A stretch of 64,000 nt of DNA, from the NCBI RefSeq assembly GCF_009617875.1, contig NZ_BLAV01000001.1, forward strand, positions 2,418,001 through 2,482,000, in the 5' to 3' direction. This stretch comes from Prolixibacter sp. NT017. GTDB lineage: Bacteria > Bacteroidota > Bacteroidia > Bacteroidales > Prolixibacteraceae. The position numbers were made by a program, and so were the translations under genes. The notes beneath the pieces were generated by a model. The model searched no databases and had not been told where the DNA came from. It saw only the letters and a list, made by a program, of their open reading frames with translations. This document shows positions 36,659 to 44,119 of the stretch, in pieces (within the stretch, counting starts at the first letter, position 1; the number at the start of each line of letters is the position of its first letter).

Positions 36659-37057
36659 ATGAATACTACAGATACCGCCCCTTCTCCAAAAGTTCACCAC
36701 GGACGAAACATCAAACGACTGCGCGAAATGCTGGGCGTAAAGCAGGAATACATGGCCAGTGAACTCAACCTGACCCAACAATCCATCTCCAAACTCGAAC
36801 AGAAGGAAGTGATTGAAGACGAAATGTTGGAAAAAGTGGCCAAAGTATTGAAGGTTCCTGTAGAAGCAATTAAGAACCTAAACGATGAGGCGACCTTCAA
36901 TATCATCGCCAATAGTTACCATGACAATGCTTCATCTGTCAATTACCGTTGCACTTTCAATCCAATCGATAAATTAGTGGAACTCTACGAGCGTTTATTG
37001 GCTGCTGAAAAGGACAAAGTTGCCATGATGGAGAAATTGTTAGAGGGGAAAAAATAA
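36659..37057 (+). CDS. XRE-family helix-turn-helix regulator
   Basis: From the ATG at 36659 the protein has 132 residues: an HTH_3 domain at about residues 15-70 (IKRLREMLGVKQEYMASELNLTQQSISKLEQKE) and a C-terminal coiled helix (DKLVELYERLLAAEKDKVAMMEKLLEG) that probably dimerises. The longer frame to 36551 runs through the promoter element and is rejected. It is a common Bacteroidota regulator type and lies 95 bp before the DUF262/HEPN pair on the same strand, so it may control that cassette, but the spacing also allows independent expression. Confidence 0.85.
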   Translation: MNTTDTAPSPKVHHGRNIKRLREMLGVKQEYMASELNLTQQSISKLEQKEVIEDEMLEKVAKVLKVPVEAIKNLNDEATFNIIANSYHDNASSVNYRCTFNPIDKLVELYERLLAAEKDKVAMMEKLLEGKK

Positions 37058-37151
37058 GGATTTATCAGATGCCCCCGATAACAATAAAATTGGATGCAAT
37101 TCAACGAAGTTATCGCTCAACACAATGTGAATAGAAAATTAGATTTACAAT

Positions 37152-38276
37152 ATGGAGAATGACAGATTACTTGATATAATTGATACAAAGACTCTGACTG
37201 CTACTACAGGAGCTATTGATATCTCATTTGGAGAAATAGCTTCAATGTATCCGGATGAATTAGAAATTAAGCCAGTTTATCAAAGACTTTTTAGATGGTC
37301 GGAAACTCAACAATCACAATTTATTGAGTCATTGATATTGGAACTACCAATACCTCCAATCTTTGTGATAGAAACCGAATCTCGAAAATATGATTTGATT
37401 GATGGTCTACAACGAATTTCATCTTTCCTTCACTTTATGGGGATACTTGGTAGAGGTAGGTATCCAGAGAATCACAAGCTCAAATTACAAAATTGTGATA
37501 TTGTTAAAGAATTAAATGGATTAACTTTTGACAATTTATCACCGGCATTAAGAATAAAAGTAAAAAGGAGTTACGTGAGGATGCAAATTATAAGAAAGGA
37601 GAGTCCGAAACGCCTTAAATATGATATGTTTAAGCGCCTAAATACAGGTGGTTCTTTACTAAGTGCTCAAGAAATAAGAAATAGTACTATTAGACTGCTT
37701 GATGAATCTTTCATTGATTTTATTCAAAGATTAAAAAACAATAAAGATTTTAAAGAGGCAATTTCTTATGTTATGGACGAACAGATTAACGAGCAATTTG
37801 ATGACGAATTGGTTTTACGATATTTTACGTTAAAGAATGCTAACCTTCAAAAATTTAAGGGAACTCTAGCTGATTATATGACTCAATTCTCGGAACAAAT
37901 TGCTGATAAAGATGTTGAATTCGATTACAAGACAGAAAAAGTTAATTTTGAGAAAACCTTTGCACTTTTAAATAAAATTCTTCCCAAAGGAGCAATATTT
38001 GTTCATTATTCTGAACGAGGATTTCAAAAACAATTTTTGGCATTCCATTACGAGGCTTTTTCAATAGCTGTGTCTAAATACATAGATGAGTTGTCCATTG
38101 ACAACACCGAAATTATACGGAAATTGATGACAAAATTTGCCAAGCTGAAGAATAGTAAAAAGTTTCAGGAAATTACAAAGAATGAGAAAGAGAAAAGAAC
38201 AAGTGGCAGTAAATATCTAAAATATTTAAATGAAAGAATTGATGCGGTAGAATCAGTGATTAAGGAAGTATTATGA
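37152..38276 (+). CDS. DUF262 (ParB-like/GmrSD N-terminal) protein
   Basis: A 374-residue protein whose first 200 residues match DUF262: YQRLFRWSETQQSQFIESLILELPIPPIFV followed by YDLIDGLQRISSFLHF (about residues 75-93). DGQQR is the usual form of this ParB/sulfiredoxin-like nucleotide-binding motif; here it is DGLQR. KYDMFKRLNTGGSLLSAQEIRN is also typical. In GmrSD such domains sense or hydrolyse NTPs while a partner nuclease cuts DNA. Here the C-terminal nuclease (DUF1524) is absent and the next gene, overlapping by 4 bp, encodes a HEPN protein instead. A two-gene anti-phage or toxin-antitoxin cassette is the likely role. Codon use is strongly AT-rich compared with the SusCD genes, suggesting transfer. 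Confidence 0.88.
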   Translation: MENDRLLDIIDTKTLTATTGAIDISFGEIASMYPDELEIKPVYQRLFRWSETQQSQFIESLILELPIPPIFVIETESRKYDLIDGLQRISSFLHFMGILGRGRYPENHKLKLQNCDIVKELNGLTFDNLSPALRIKVKRSYVRMQIIRKESPKRLKYDMFKRLNTGGSLLSAQEIRNSTIRLLDESFIDFIQRLKNNKDFKEAISYVMDEQINEQFDDELVLRYFTLKNANLQKFKGTLADYMTQFSEQIADKDVEFDYKTEKVNFEKTFALLNKILPKGAIFVHYSERGFQKQFLAFHYEAFSIAVSKYIDELSIDNTEIIRKLMTKFAKLKNSKKFQEITKNEKEKRTSGSKYLKYLNERIDAVESVIKEVL

Positions 38277-39037
38277 CAGATTCTGACATTGATGAGTTAA
38301 GAGAAACAATAGAAAAAGACCTTGCTTGGCGTAATGAAGAAATTACATTTCTTTCAAATATTTTAAACAACATAAACGGTTCTAATCCGTCTGATACTGA
38401 AAAAAAGAGGAATGTATATCGGAAAAGTCTAATTCTTTCACTATACGCTCATTTTGAGGGGTTTTTCAGATATTCATTTGAAACTTATGCATATGCAATT
38501 AATGAATCAAAGATAGAAGTCGGTAAAGTAATAGATGTATTGTGCGCATCAGGTTTAAACAGGGAGTTTTTGTCCTATGAAGATTCAAACAAGTGGATAA
38601 TTCCAGCTGATGAATTTTCTAAAACTCATCGGAAAATTTCAAACAGAGTACTGCTACTTGAAAATATTGAAGCTAGCAAAGCTAAATATCTTGAATTACC
38701 TTTATCTTCTGATTATCTTAACAAAACGTCAATTGTCCATACCGAATCTAATTTAAAACCTGAAATTATTGATAAGATTCTATATAGTTTAGGAATTCAT
38801 CAGAGGTTAGGTCTTAATAGAACTGATTTTTTAAGAATAATGGGGCTTGTGAGTGAATTTGTTAAGAAGAGAAATGGAATAGCCCACGGAGATAACAAGA
38901 GTGAATTTAAAGTGGGAGTTTCCGAAAATGAATATAACAAGTTTTTTAATTCTTACGAAAGGATAACGAACTTGATAGGGCCTTTAATAACAAAGCATTT
39001 GAAGGATAAATTATACTTAAAACCAGAATATAGATAG
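38273..39037 (+). CDS. HEPN-domain protein (MAE_28990/MAE_18760 type), putative RNase
   Basis: A 254-residue protein resembling the MAE_28990-type HEPN family: an N-terminal helix pair (IDELRETIEKDLAWRNEEITFL), RKSLILSLYAHFEGFFRYSFETY, and the HEPN catalytic motif RNGIAHG (about residues 200-206), fitting the R-x4-6-H ribonuclease signature. Its ATG overlaps the DUF262 stop (ATGA), showing translational coupling. HEPN proteins of this class are usually RNases in toxin-antitoxin or abortive-infection systems. The DUF262 partner probably gates its activity. Confidence 0.8.
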   Translation: MTDSDIDELRETIEKDLAWRNEEITFLSNILNNINGSNPSDTEKKRNVYRKSLILSLYAHFEGFFRYSFETYAYAINESKIEVGKVIDVLCASGLNREFLSYEDSNKWIIPADEFSKTHRKISNRVLLLENIEASKAKYLELPLSSDYLNKTSIVHTESNLKPEIIDKILYSLGIHQRLGLNRTDFLRIMGLVSEFVKKRNGIAHGDNKSEFKVGVSENEYNKFFNSYERITNLIGPLITKHLKDKLYLKPEYR

Positions 39038-39447
39038 AAGTCTACACCACCGGACAAAGTATATATAAAATAGCGTGATTCAGCAATTTCAAAGATTGTA
39101 GAACCTCTGAGGTTTGTCTCGGAAAACAAAAACGAAGCCAGCGGCGCTTGCTTGGCATATACGTTGCTGTTCGCCTCCGAAAAACGTCTCTGAGCCGATC
39201 TAGAGATTATAGTGATGAGACCATTTTCATCAGACTGATTTCTGGTATCGCACCTTTTCTCAAAAAACAAACGTTGGTTTTCACTATACGTAATCCAGAC
39301 AATCTATTCATCATAGTGAATCTTTTTTAATTCCAGCTGAAAACAAAGATCTGTCCATGAATTAGACCACTGGTATATTAGGGTATATTACCAGGGCTTT
39401 AGTAAACCCATTTGCATCTTATAAGTACCGAAAAATAGCAAGGATTG
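39038..39447. other. Gene-free gap between HEPN and invertase genes
   Basis: About 410 AT-rich bases between convergent genes. I see a GGTATATTA direct duplication near 39371-39390 but no coding region, convincing terminator or recombination site. Confidence 0.4.
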
Positions 39448-40053
39448 TTATTTTACATATAAATTCTGTTCTTTTACAAAGGAGGAAACAGTTAGCCGAT
39501 GCACCTTCATGTACCGTGCTATTGCACTATATGATATTCCAGCTTCAAGCATTTCCATTATTTGTTTTTCTTTTCCCGTAAGTTTCTTTTTCGATGACTT
39601 ACTTCCTTTGGGTCTACCTAAAATTACTCCTTCTGCTTTTTTTCTGGCAAGGGCTTCCTTGGTCCGTTGTGATATGAGATTGCGTTCAATTTCAGCTGCC
39701 AAACCAAAAGCAAAAGCCAATACCTTGGAACTTATATCGTCGCCTAACCGAAAATTGTCCTTAATAGTCCAAATACGAATATCACGACGCATGCAATCAT
39801 TTAAAATACTCATTATCATTAATAAGTTTCTGCCAAGGCGAGATAACTCAGTGCAAATCAAAATATCACCACTCTTCATTCTTTTTATGAGTTTTCCTAA
39901 ACGCCTATTGTTTAAATCAATCGTACCTGAAATAGTTTCTTCAATCCATTTATCTACAAAAATTTCTTTTTGCTTACAAAATTCTACGACTTCGTATCGC
40001 TGGTTCTCTACTGTTTGTTTGTCTGTACTAACTCTGATATATCCGTAAATCAT
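39448..40053 (-). CDS. Serine recombinase, master DNA invertase (Mpi) type
   Basis: A 201-residue small serine recombinase: catalytic Ser9 in IYGYIRVSTDKQTVENQR, the Arg-containing ELSRLGRNLLMI active-site segment, the long E helix KVLAFAFGLAAEIERNLISQRTKEAL, the RKKAEGVILGRPKGS linker and a C-terminal HTH (EMLEAGISYSAIARYMKVHRLTVSSF). This is the family of Bacteroides Mpi, which inverts DNA segments between short inverted repeats. It lies 35 bp from one copy of a perfect 17-bp inverted repeat bounding two alternative methyltransferase specificity cassettes, making it the obvious candidate to flip them. Confidence 0.93.
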   Translation of the reverse strand: MIYGYIRVSTDKQTVENQRYEVVEFCKQKEIFVDKWIEETISGTIDLNNRRLGKLIKRMKSGDILICTELSRLGRNLLMIMSILNDCMRRDIRIWTIKDNFRLGDDISSKVLAFAFGLAAEIERNLISQRTKEALARKKAEGVILGRPKGSKSSKKKLTGKEKQIMEMLEAGISYSAIARYMKVHRLTVSSFVKEQNLYVK

Positions 40054-40087
40054 AATAATAAAGTTTTAAAATGCAGTATAAAAAAAA

Positions 40088-40104
40088 AGACCGATTTTAC
40101 GTGG
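40088..40104 (+). repeat. Invertible-segment boundary repeat, left copy
   Basis: AGACCGATTTTACGTGG, identical to the reverse complement of 41379-41395. In frame it encodes RPILRG at the start of the silent cassette. Sequences on either side differ from the right copy at the DNA level, so the match is not just a longer duplication. Confidence 0.85.
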
Positions 40105-40778
40105 GCGTGATATAAAGCGATATTCTATTAATTTTTCTGACCTCTATTTACTATTTGTGCCATGGCACTTTCCTCTTCATGAAGATACATCAATAAAAGG
40201 AGCTTCGAATAAAGCAGAAGATGCCTTTAGGGTCGAATATTCAGCAATTTACAGGTATTTGTTACAATTTAAGGAAGGTTTATCCAAGCGTAATAAAGCA
40301 GAAACAGGAATCCGCTATGAATGGTACGCACTGCAACGTTGGGGAGCAAATTATTGGGAGGATTTTTTTAGACCAAAAATAGTATGGGCAGAAACCATGA
40401 GGATTCACAGAAAAACACAGTCAAGATTTCCTAGATTTTGCTTCGACAATAGTTGTGATTACATTACTGATAAAACATGTTTTTTTGCTACTGGAGATGA
40501 TTTAAAGATAATTCTTTCAATTCTGAACTCTAAGCTTGGTAAATATCTATGTTCTAAATACGTGTCAATACTTGACTCTGGGGGTACTTGATGCAAAAAT
40601 TATACTTGGAAAAAATCCCAATTGCAAAACCTTCAGAACAATATGGTCTTCTTTGAATAAGAAAGTTGACGAAATTCTTAATTCTTATTCAAATGGTTTA
40701 GAACGAGAAATTGATCATATCATATATGAGATTTATGAGTTCGACAAAAAAGAAATCTGTTTTATCGAAAGTCAGTAG
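40091..40778 (+). pseudogene. Silent alternative specificity cassette (C-terminal TRD of the methyltransferase)
   Basis: The frame is open without a start codon from the repeat at 40091: PILRGRDIKRYSINFSDLYL, FVPWHFPLHEDTSIKG, GIRYEWYALQRWGANYWEDF, FFATGDDLKIILSILNSKLG and SILDSGG. These are hallmarks of the TaqI-like C-terminal specificity domain of Eco57I/PglX-type enzymes. At a G-tract (40580-40584) one base is missing relative to the expected SGGYLMQK; the next frame gives YLEKIPIAKPSEQ, and after a second shift near 40655 comes LEREIDHIIYEIYEFDKKEI up to the stop at 40778. No promoter or start is expected for a silent cassette. The frameshifts could be decay or sequencing errors. Confidence 0.8.
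40357..40388 (+). repeat. 32-bp perfect inverted repeat inside the cassettes, left copy
   Basis: The 32 bases beginning GGAGGATTTTTTTAGACC are identical to the reverse complement of 41144-41175. They encode EDFFRPKIVW in both cassettes. Surrounding cassette sequence is otherwise dissimilar. Confidence 0.85.
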
Positions 40779-41353
40779 GTTGGTATCTTACTCTCAATAT
40801 AATTATTTCACAACTTTCCAACTCATAAAGCTTATATACCAAGTTATTTATCTCAATTGGATTCTTGTTGCCTCATTTTTGGCAGTTCCGATTTTATCAA
40901 TCAAATGATTAAACGGCTCTTGCTGAGTTTTATCTAATTGAGGATTGGTACTTTTTCAATAAACATAGGTTTGTATTCAAAATAACCTCCATTACGGTAA
41001 CACCTAAACTTCTAATATACCAATCAGCAACTGGGAGTTTAAAACGGCCAAAATGTATTTATTACCAGGCGTAATCATTGGTGATGGGCATTGATAAATA
41101 TCCTCATCTGCAAGAGTAAATTGAGAGCTTAAACACAGATTTCCCCATACTATTTTTGGTCTAAAAAAATCCTCCATATAAGCACAGTTTCTTAAGTTAA
41201 AAGGAGTGTCTCCCTGATCAGCCCTTTGAGAAAGTTTAGGTTCAAAAGAACTTAGGTATTTTTTTATTGCTGCATAATCATCTATGTTTATTGGCTTTAA
41301 CTTTTCTTCTTTAATTCCATTATGTGTATTAATTAGCCATAAATTGGCAAAGT
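40762..41353 (-). pseudogene. Frameshifted C-terminal specificity cassette of the methyltransferase
   Basis: Downstream of the methyltransferase stop, the minus strand still encodes the rest of the expected protein in shifting frames: YRVDFANLWLINTHNGIKEE, FNLRNCAYMEDFFRPKIVWG and LAVLNSQL, then DWYIRSLGVT, then GGYFEYKPMFIEKVPI, then LDKTQQEPFNHLIDKIGTA, then INNLVYKLYELE. About five single-base shifts are needed; four sit at short homopolymers that each appear one base too short (A-run near 41366, G near 41027, C near 40997, C near 40943). As written, the methyltransferase lacks its target-recognition domain. Either the gene is in a broken state or the consensus is wrong here. Confidence 0.8.
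41144..41175 (-). repeat. 32-bp perfect inverted repeat inside the cassettes, right copy
   Basis: Reverse complement of 40357-40388. It is in frame within the frameshifted cassette and encodes the same EDFFRPKIVW motif. It could serve as a second, inner crossover point by homologous recombination. Confidence 0.85.
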
Positions 41354-44107
41354 CTACACGATATCTTTTATGTCCCTGCCACGTAAAATCGGTCTAATAA
41401 TTTCGGCAGATTTTGGATCTTCTTTTATTAGTCTTTCTTTCGTTGCTCCATCAATTATAAAGGCTTCATTGTAACCAGTTAAAATTCCACGATTAATATT
41501 AATATCCCAATCTTTCAATGGTGTACCAATACGTTCAATCTTTTCTTTTATACTTTGCTCGATAGGTGAAAGTATTACCCAACTTTCTTCTGTCAAATTT
41601 TTAAAATTGATAAAGTCACTTTCGGTTAGTTGTAATAATTTAGTTCCTTTTGTAACTGTAATTGCCTTTGTATCTCTTTTAGGATTACTATTTTCAATTA
41701 ACAAAATATTAGTGTCAACAGTAGCTGTATTAAAAATACCAGCACCTAAATCGAGTAAACGAATAGGATTTTTCTTTGTGAAAAAATTCCGTAAGCTTTT
41801 TCCATAACCAGCACGCATCCATTTGTTTGAAGTTATGAAACATAGAATTCCCTTGTTTTTAAGTAATTTTATACCGCTTTCATAAAACAGAGCATAAATA
41901 TCACCGGTTCGTTCATAAGTTTCGAAGTTCATTGGTTTATAAAGTTCGCCTAAACATCCACCACCCTTTTGAAGTTGTATGTACGGAGGATTGCCAATCA
42001 CAATATCGAACCCTTTATTATCTCCTGCTAGGACAGGATTGAGAACTTCAGGAAAATCTAATGTCCAATCAAAGTAGTTTAACGGCTTTTCAGGATTATT
42101 TTTCAATCCCTTAAGCTCCTGGATAGTTTTCCCCCACCCTTTTGTTGTTAACCACTTTTCAATAGCGCTGTTATATCTTGTCTTATTTTTAAAATTGGTT
42201 TTTAATGGTTCTTCTTTAATGCCTTCTTTTTCAATCATTAATTCAAGCTGACTGACGAGAATATCAATTTTTCTATTTTTTATCTCAGACTTAATATTGC
42301 TTTTGCTTTCAATACATTCGGAAAAATATTTTTTCTCAAGAGTGCTCAAATCTGTAAGCAATTTCTTCAGTTCTATTTCATTTTCGTTTCCCCAAATGCT
42401 TTGTTGTTGGCCTTCCTCAACCAGCCAGTTTACCTTAATAACTTGATCTTTGTATTTGCTGATTAACGAATCTCCCGGAACTATCTTGTAATCAAGATTT
42501 GGGAGAGGGGAAGGTTTTTCTTCATCCACGATAAGAGAGAGCCAAAACCGCAACCGGGCAATATCTACCGCGCCCTTTTCAATGTCCACCCCATAAATAG
42601 AATTTTCGATAATATGTCTTTTTACTCTGGCTCGTTCTTCTAATGAATAGGTGCTATTGAGGATTAATTTACAATGGTATATCTCATTCAAAAGCCCCAT
42701 AGGAAATGCTCCGGAGCCAATAGCAGGATCGCATATTTTTACATTATCCAATAATTTATTGACTTGCGAACCATAAGTCTGTACAAAACGGAGTTGGTTT
42801 TGATAGAAACGGGCAATATCTTCCTTCAAATCCTCTCTTGGAATTTCATCACCTTTTAACTTGTACCGAACAAAATATTTTAAAGCATTACTTTCGTCGT
42901 AGGATAATCCCTGATTTTTCTTTTCCAAACCGGTTTTCAGGTATTCGACTAAGCTTTCCTGAGTCATGTACTTAACAATTTCCTTTGGAGTATAGAAGGC
43001 TCCTTTGTCCCTATTTCCTTCCAGCAAATTCTCAAAAATATGCCCCAACATTTCGGGGTCGATACCTACTTCATGTTCTTCGGGATCATTTTCATCAATG
43101 GTAAAATTGTATTCAGCGAAGAACGAAAACAAACTATTGAAAAGATTTGGCGGAAATGTCAGCAGTTCCGGTTCGTTTTTGTCTTTTTCGAACAAACCTC
43201 CGTTGAGATAGGGTATTTTTACCTTTTTACCATCGGGCATTACAAATGTATCCTTTTCACGACTGGTTGCATTTAAACCCTTAAAAAACAAACGTGTGAG
43301 GTGTTGACTATAAAATATTTCCGATTTTTCGGAGGTTTCCCAAAAGGTTTGCATAAAACTTTTGTCTCCATCAGAATAGTTTTCATCAGAAGCCCCTAAC
43401 CACCCCTTCTTCTGCAGGAAGTAAAGAAAAACAATACGACCGAGCATTTTCTTGACAAAGTCGCGGATTACTTTGTCGTTGCCACTGAACATTGACTTTT
43501 TAAAGTTGGAACCACTCAAATAATCAACAAATATTTGGTAGTGTGCCTTGTATTTTGAGAAAAACTCTTTACTTAATTGCTCAACAGAGAATGCATCAAT
43601 TACATCACTTAATCCGGCGGAAGTTTTTTTACTTGCCAACAGTGCCAGTCGCTCGGATGCCGTACGACAACTTTCTCCCTCACCCAGGAGGTAGGTGAAA
43701 CGCTTTGATGCTGTCTCAAAAGTCGCCCATTCTCCTTTTTCGTTAAATCCTGATTCCTGCGAAACGAATGTAAAACGATAATTCTCCTTCCCCTGATCAT
43801 ATACTACGAGAACCCCATGATTGTTAGCTTCATCGATATAACGTGTGGTAAGATTTCGTAAAGCAACTCTATTACGCAAAAGATTGATGCCATCATCCAG
43901 TATCACTTCAAAAACAGCCAAATTCTTCCCGTCTTTCAACCTAACTAAACCAGTTTGATGAAAGGATTTAACATTTTTGTTGCTTACCTCAATTTTTTCT
44001 GGTTCTTTCAAAAGATTAACCGATGGAAAAATGTCGGATAACAAAGAGTTCCATTCGTCTCTGCTATACTTTTTTTGAAGAAGTTTCTGTAACTGTTGCT
44101 TATCCAT
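41354..44107 (-). CDS. Eco57I/PglX-like adenine-specific DNA methyltransferase, specificity end truncated
   Basis: A 917-residue protein. After an N-terminal domain of about 150 residues and a helical domain comes the gamma-type N6-adenine methyltransferase core: motif I CDPAIGSGAFPMGLLNEIY (about residues 455-473), GVDIEKGAVDIARLRFWLSL and catalytic motif IV IVIGNPPYIQLQ (about 700-711). FYTPKEIVKYMTQESL is also typical. It ends at RGRDIKDIV because one A appears missing in the A-run just before the TaqI-like specificity domain, which continues frameshifted to 40762. It starts 12 bp after the helicase stop, so the two form an operon. It should methylate self DNA and, with the helicase/PLD partner, restrict foreign DNA. 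Target specificity is predicted to be switchable by inversion of 40088-41395. Confidence 0.88.
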   Translation of the reverse strand: MDKQQLQKLLQKKYSRDEWNSLLSDIFPSVNLLKEPEKIEVSNKNVKSFHQTGLVRLKDGKNLAVFEVILDDGINLLRNRVALRNLTTRYIDEANNHGVLVVYDQGKENYRFTFVSQESGFNEKGEWATFETASKRFTYLLGEGESCRTASERLALLASKKTSAGLSDVIDAFSVEQLSKEFFSKYKAHYQIFVDYLSGSNFKKSMFSGNDKVIRDFVKKMLGRIVFLYFLQKKGWLGASDENYSDGDKSFMQTFWETSEKSEIFYSQHLTRLFFKGLNATSREKDTFVMPDGKKVKIPYLNGGLFEKDKNEPELLTFPPNLFNSLFSFFAEYNFTIDENDPEEHEVGIDPEMLGHIFENLLEGNRDKGAFYTPKEIVKYMTQESLVEYLKTGLEKKNQGLSYDESNALKYFVRYKLKGDEIPREDLKEDIARFYQNQLRFVQTYGSQVNKLLDNVKICDPAIGSGAFPMGLLNEIYHCKLILNSTYSLEERARVKRHIIENSIYGVDIEKGAVDIARLRFWLSLIVDEEKPSPLPNLDYKIVPGDSLISKYKDQVIKVNWLVEEGQQQSIWGNENEIELKKLLTDLSTLEKKYFSECIESKSNIKSEIKNRKIDILVSQLELMIEKEGIKEEPLKTNFKNKTRYNSAIEKWLTTKGWGKTIQELKGLKNNPEKPLNYFDWTLDFPEVLNPVLAGDNKGFDIVIGNPPYIQLQKGGGCLGELYKPMNFETYERTGDIYALFYESGIKLLKNKGILCFITSNKWMRAGYGKSLRNFFTKKNPIRLLDLGAGIFNTATVDTNILLIENSNPKRDTKAITVTKGTKLLQLTESDFINFKNLTEESWVILSPIEQSIKEKIERIGTPLKDWDININRGILTGYNEAFIIDGATKERLIKEDPKSAEIIRPILRGRDIKDIV
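41379..41395 (-). repeat. Invertible-segment boundary repeat, right copy
   Basis: Reverse complement of AGACCGATTTTACGTGG at 40088-40104, located inside the methyltransferase coding sequence at the RPILRG codons that precede the specificity domain. Confidence 0.85.
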
Positions 44108-44119
44108 GGGTTAATATTC

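Larger units (their letters stand above)
40088..41395. mobile_element. Predicted invertible segment switching the methyltransferase specificity domain
   Basis: Bounded by perfect 17-bp inverted repeats at 40088-40104 and 41379-41395. Both repeats encode the same peptide junction (RPILRG, followed by RD) in opposite orientation. Between them two different TaqI-like specificity cassettes face each other tail to tail: one continues the methyltransferase gene at 41354-44107, the other is silent. Inverting the 1308-bp segment would fuse the silent cassette in frame to the methyltransferase. The Mpi-type invertase lies alongside. I infer the function from architecture; inversion itself is not observed. 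Confidence 0.8.

Noticed and set aside
39371..39390. Recombination site next to the invertase (GGTATATTA direct duplication)
   Set aside because: It is a short AT-rich direct, not inverted, repeat with no matching copy at the other end of any segment; the 17-bp inverted repeats are much better candidates.
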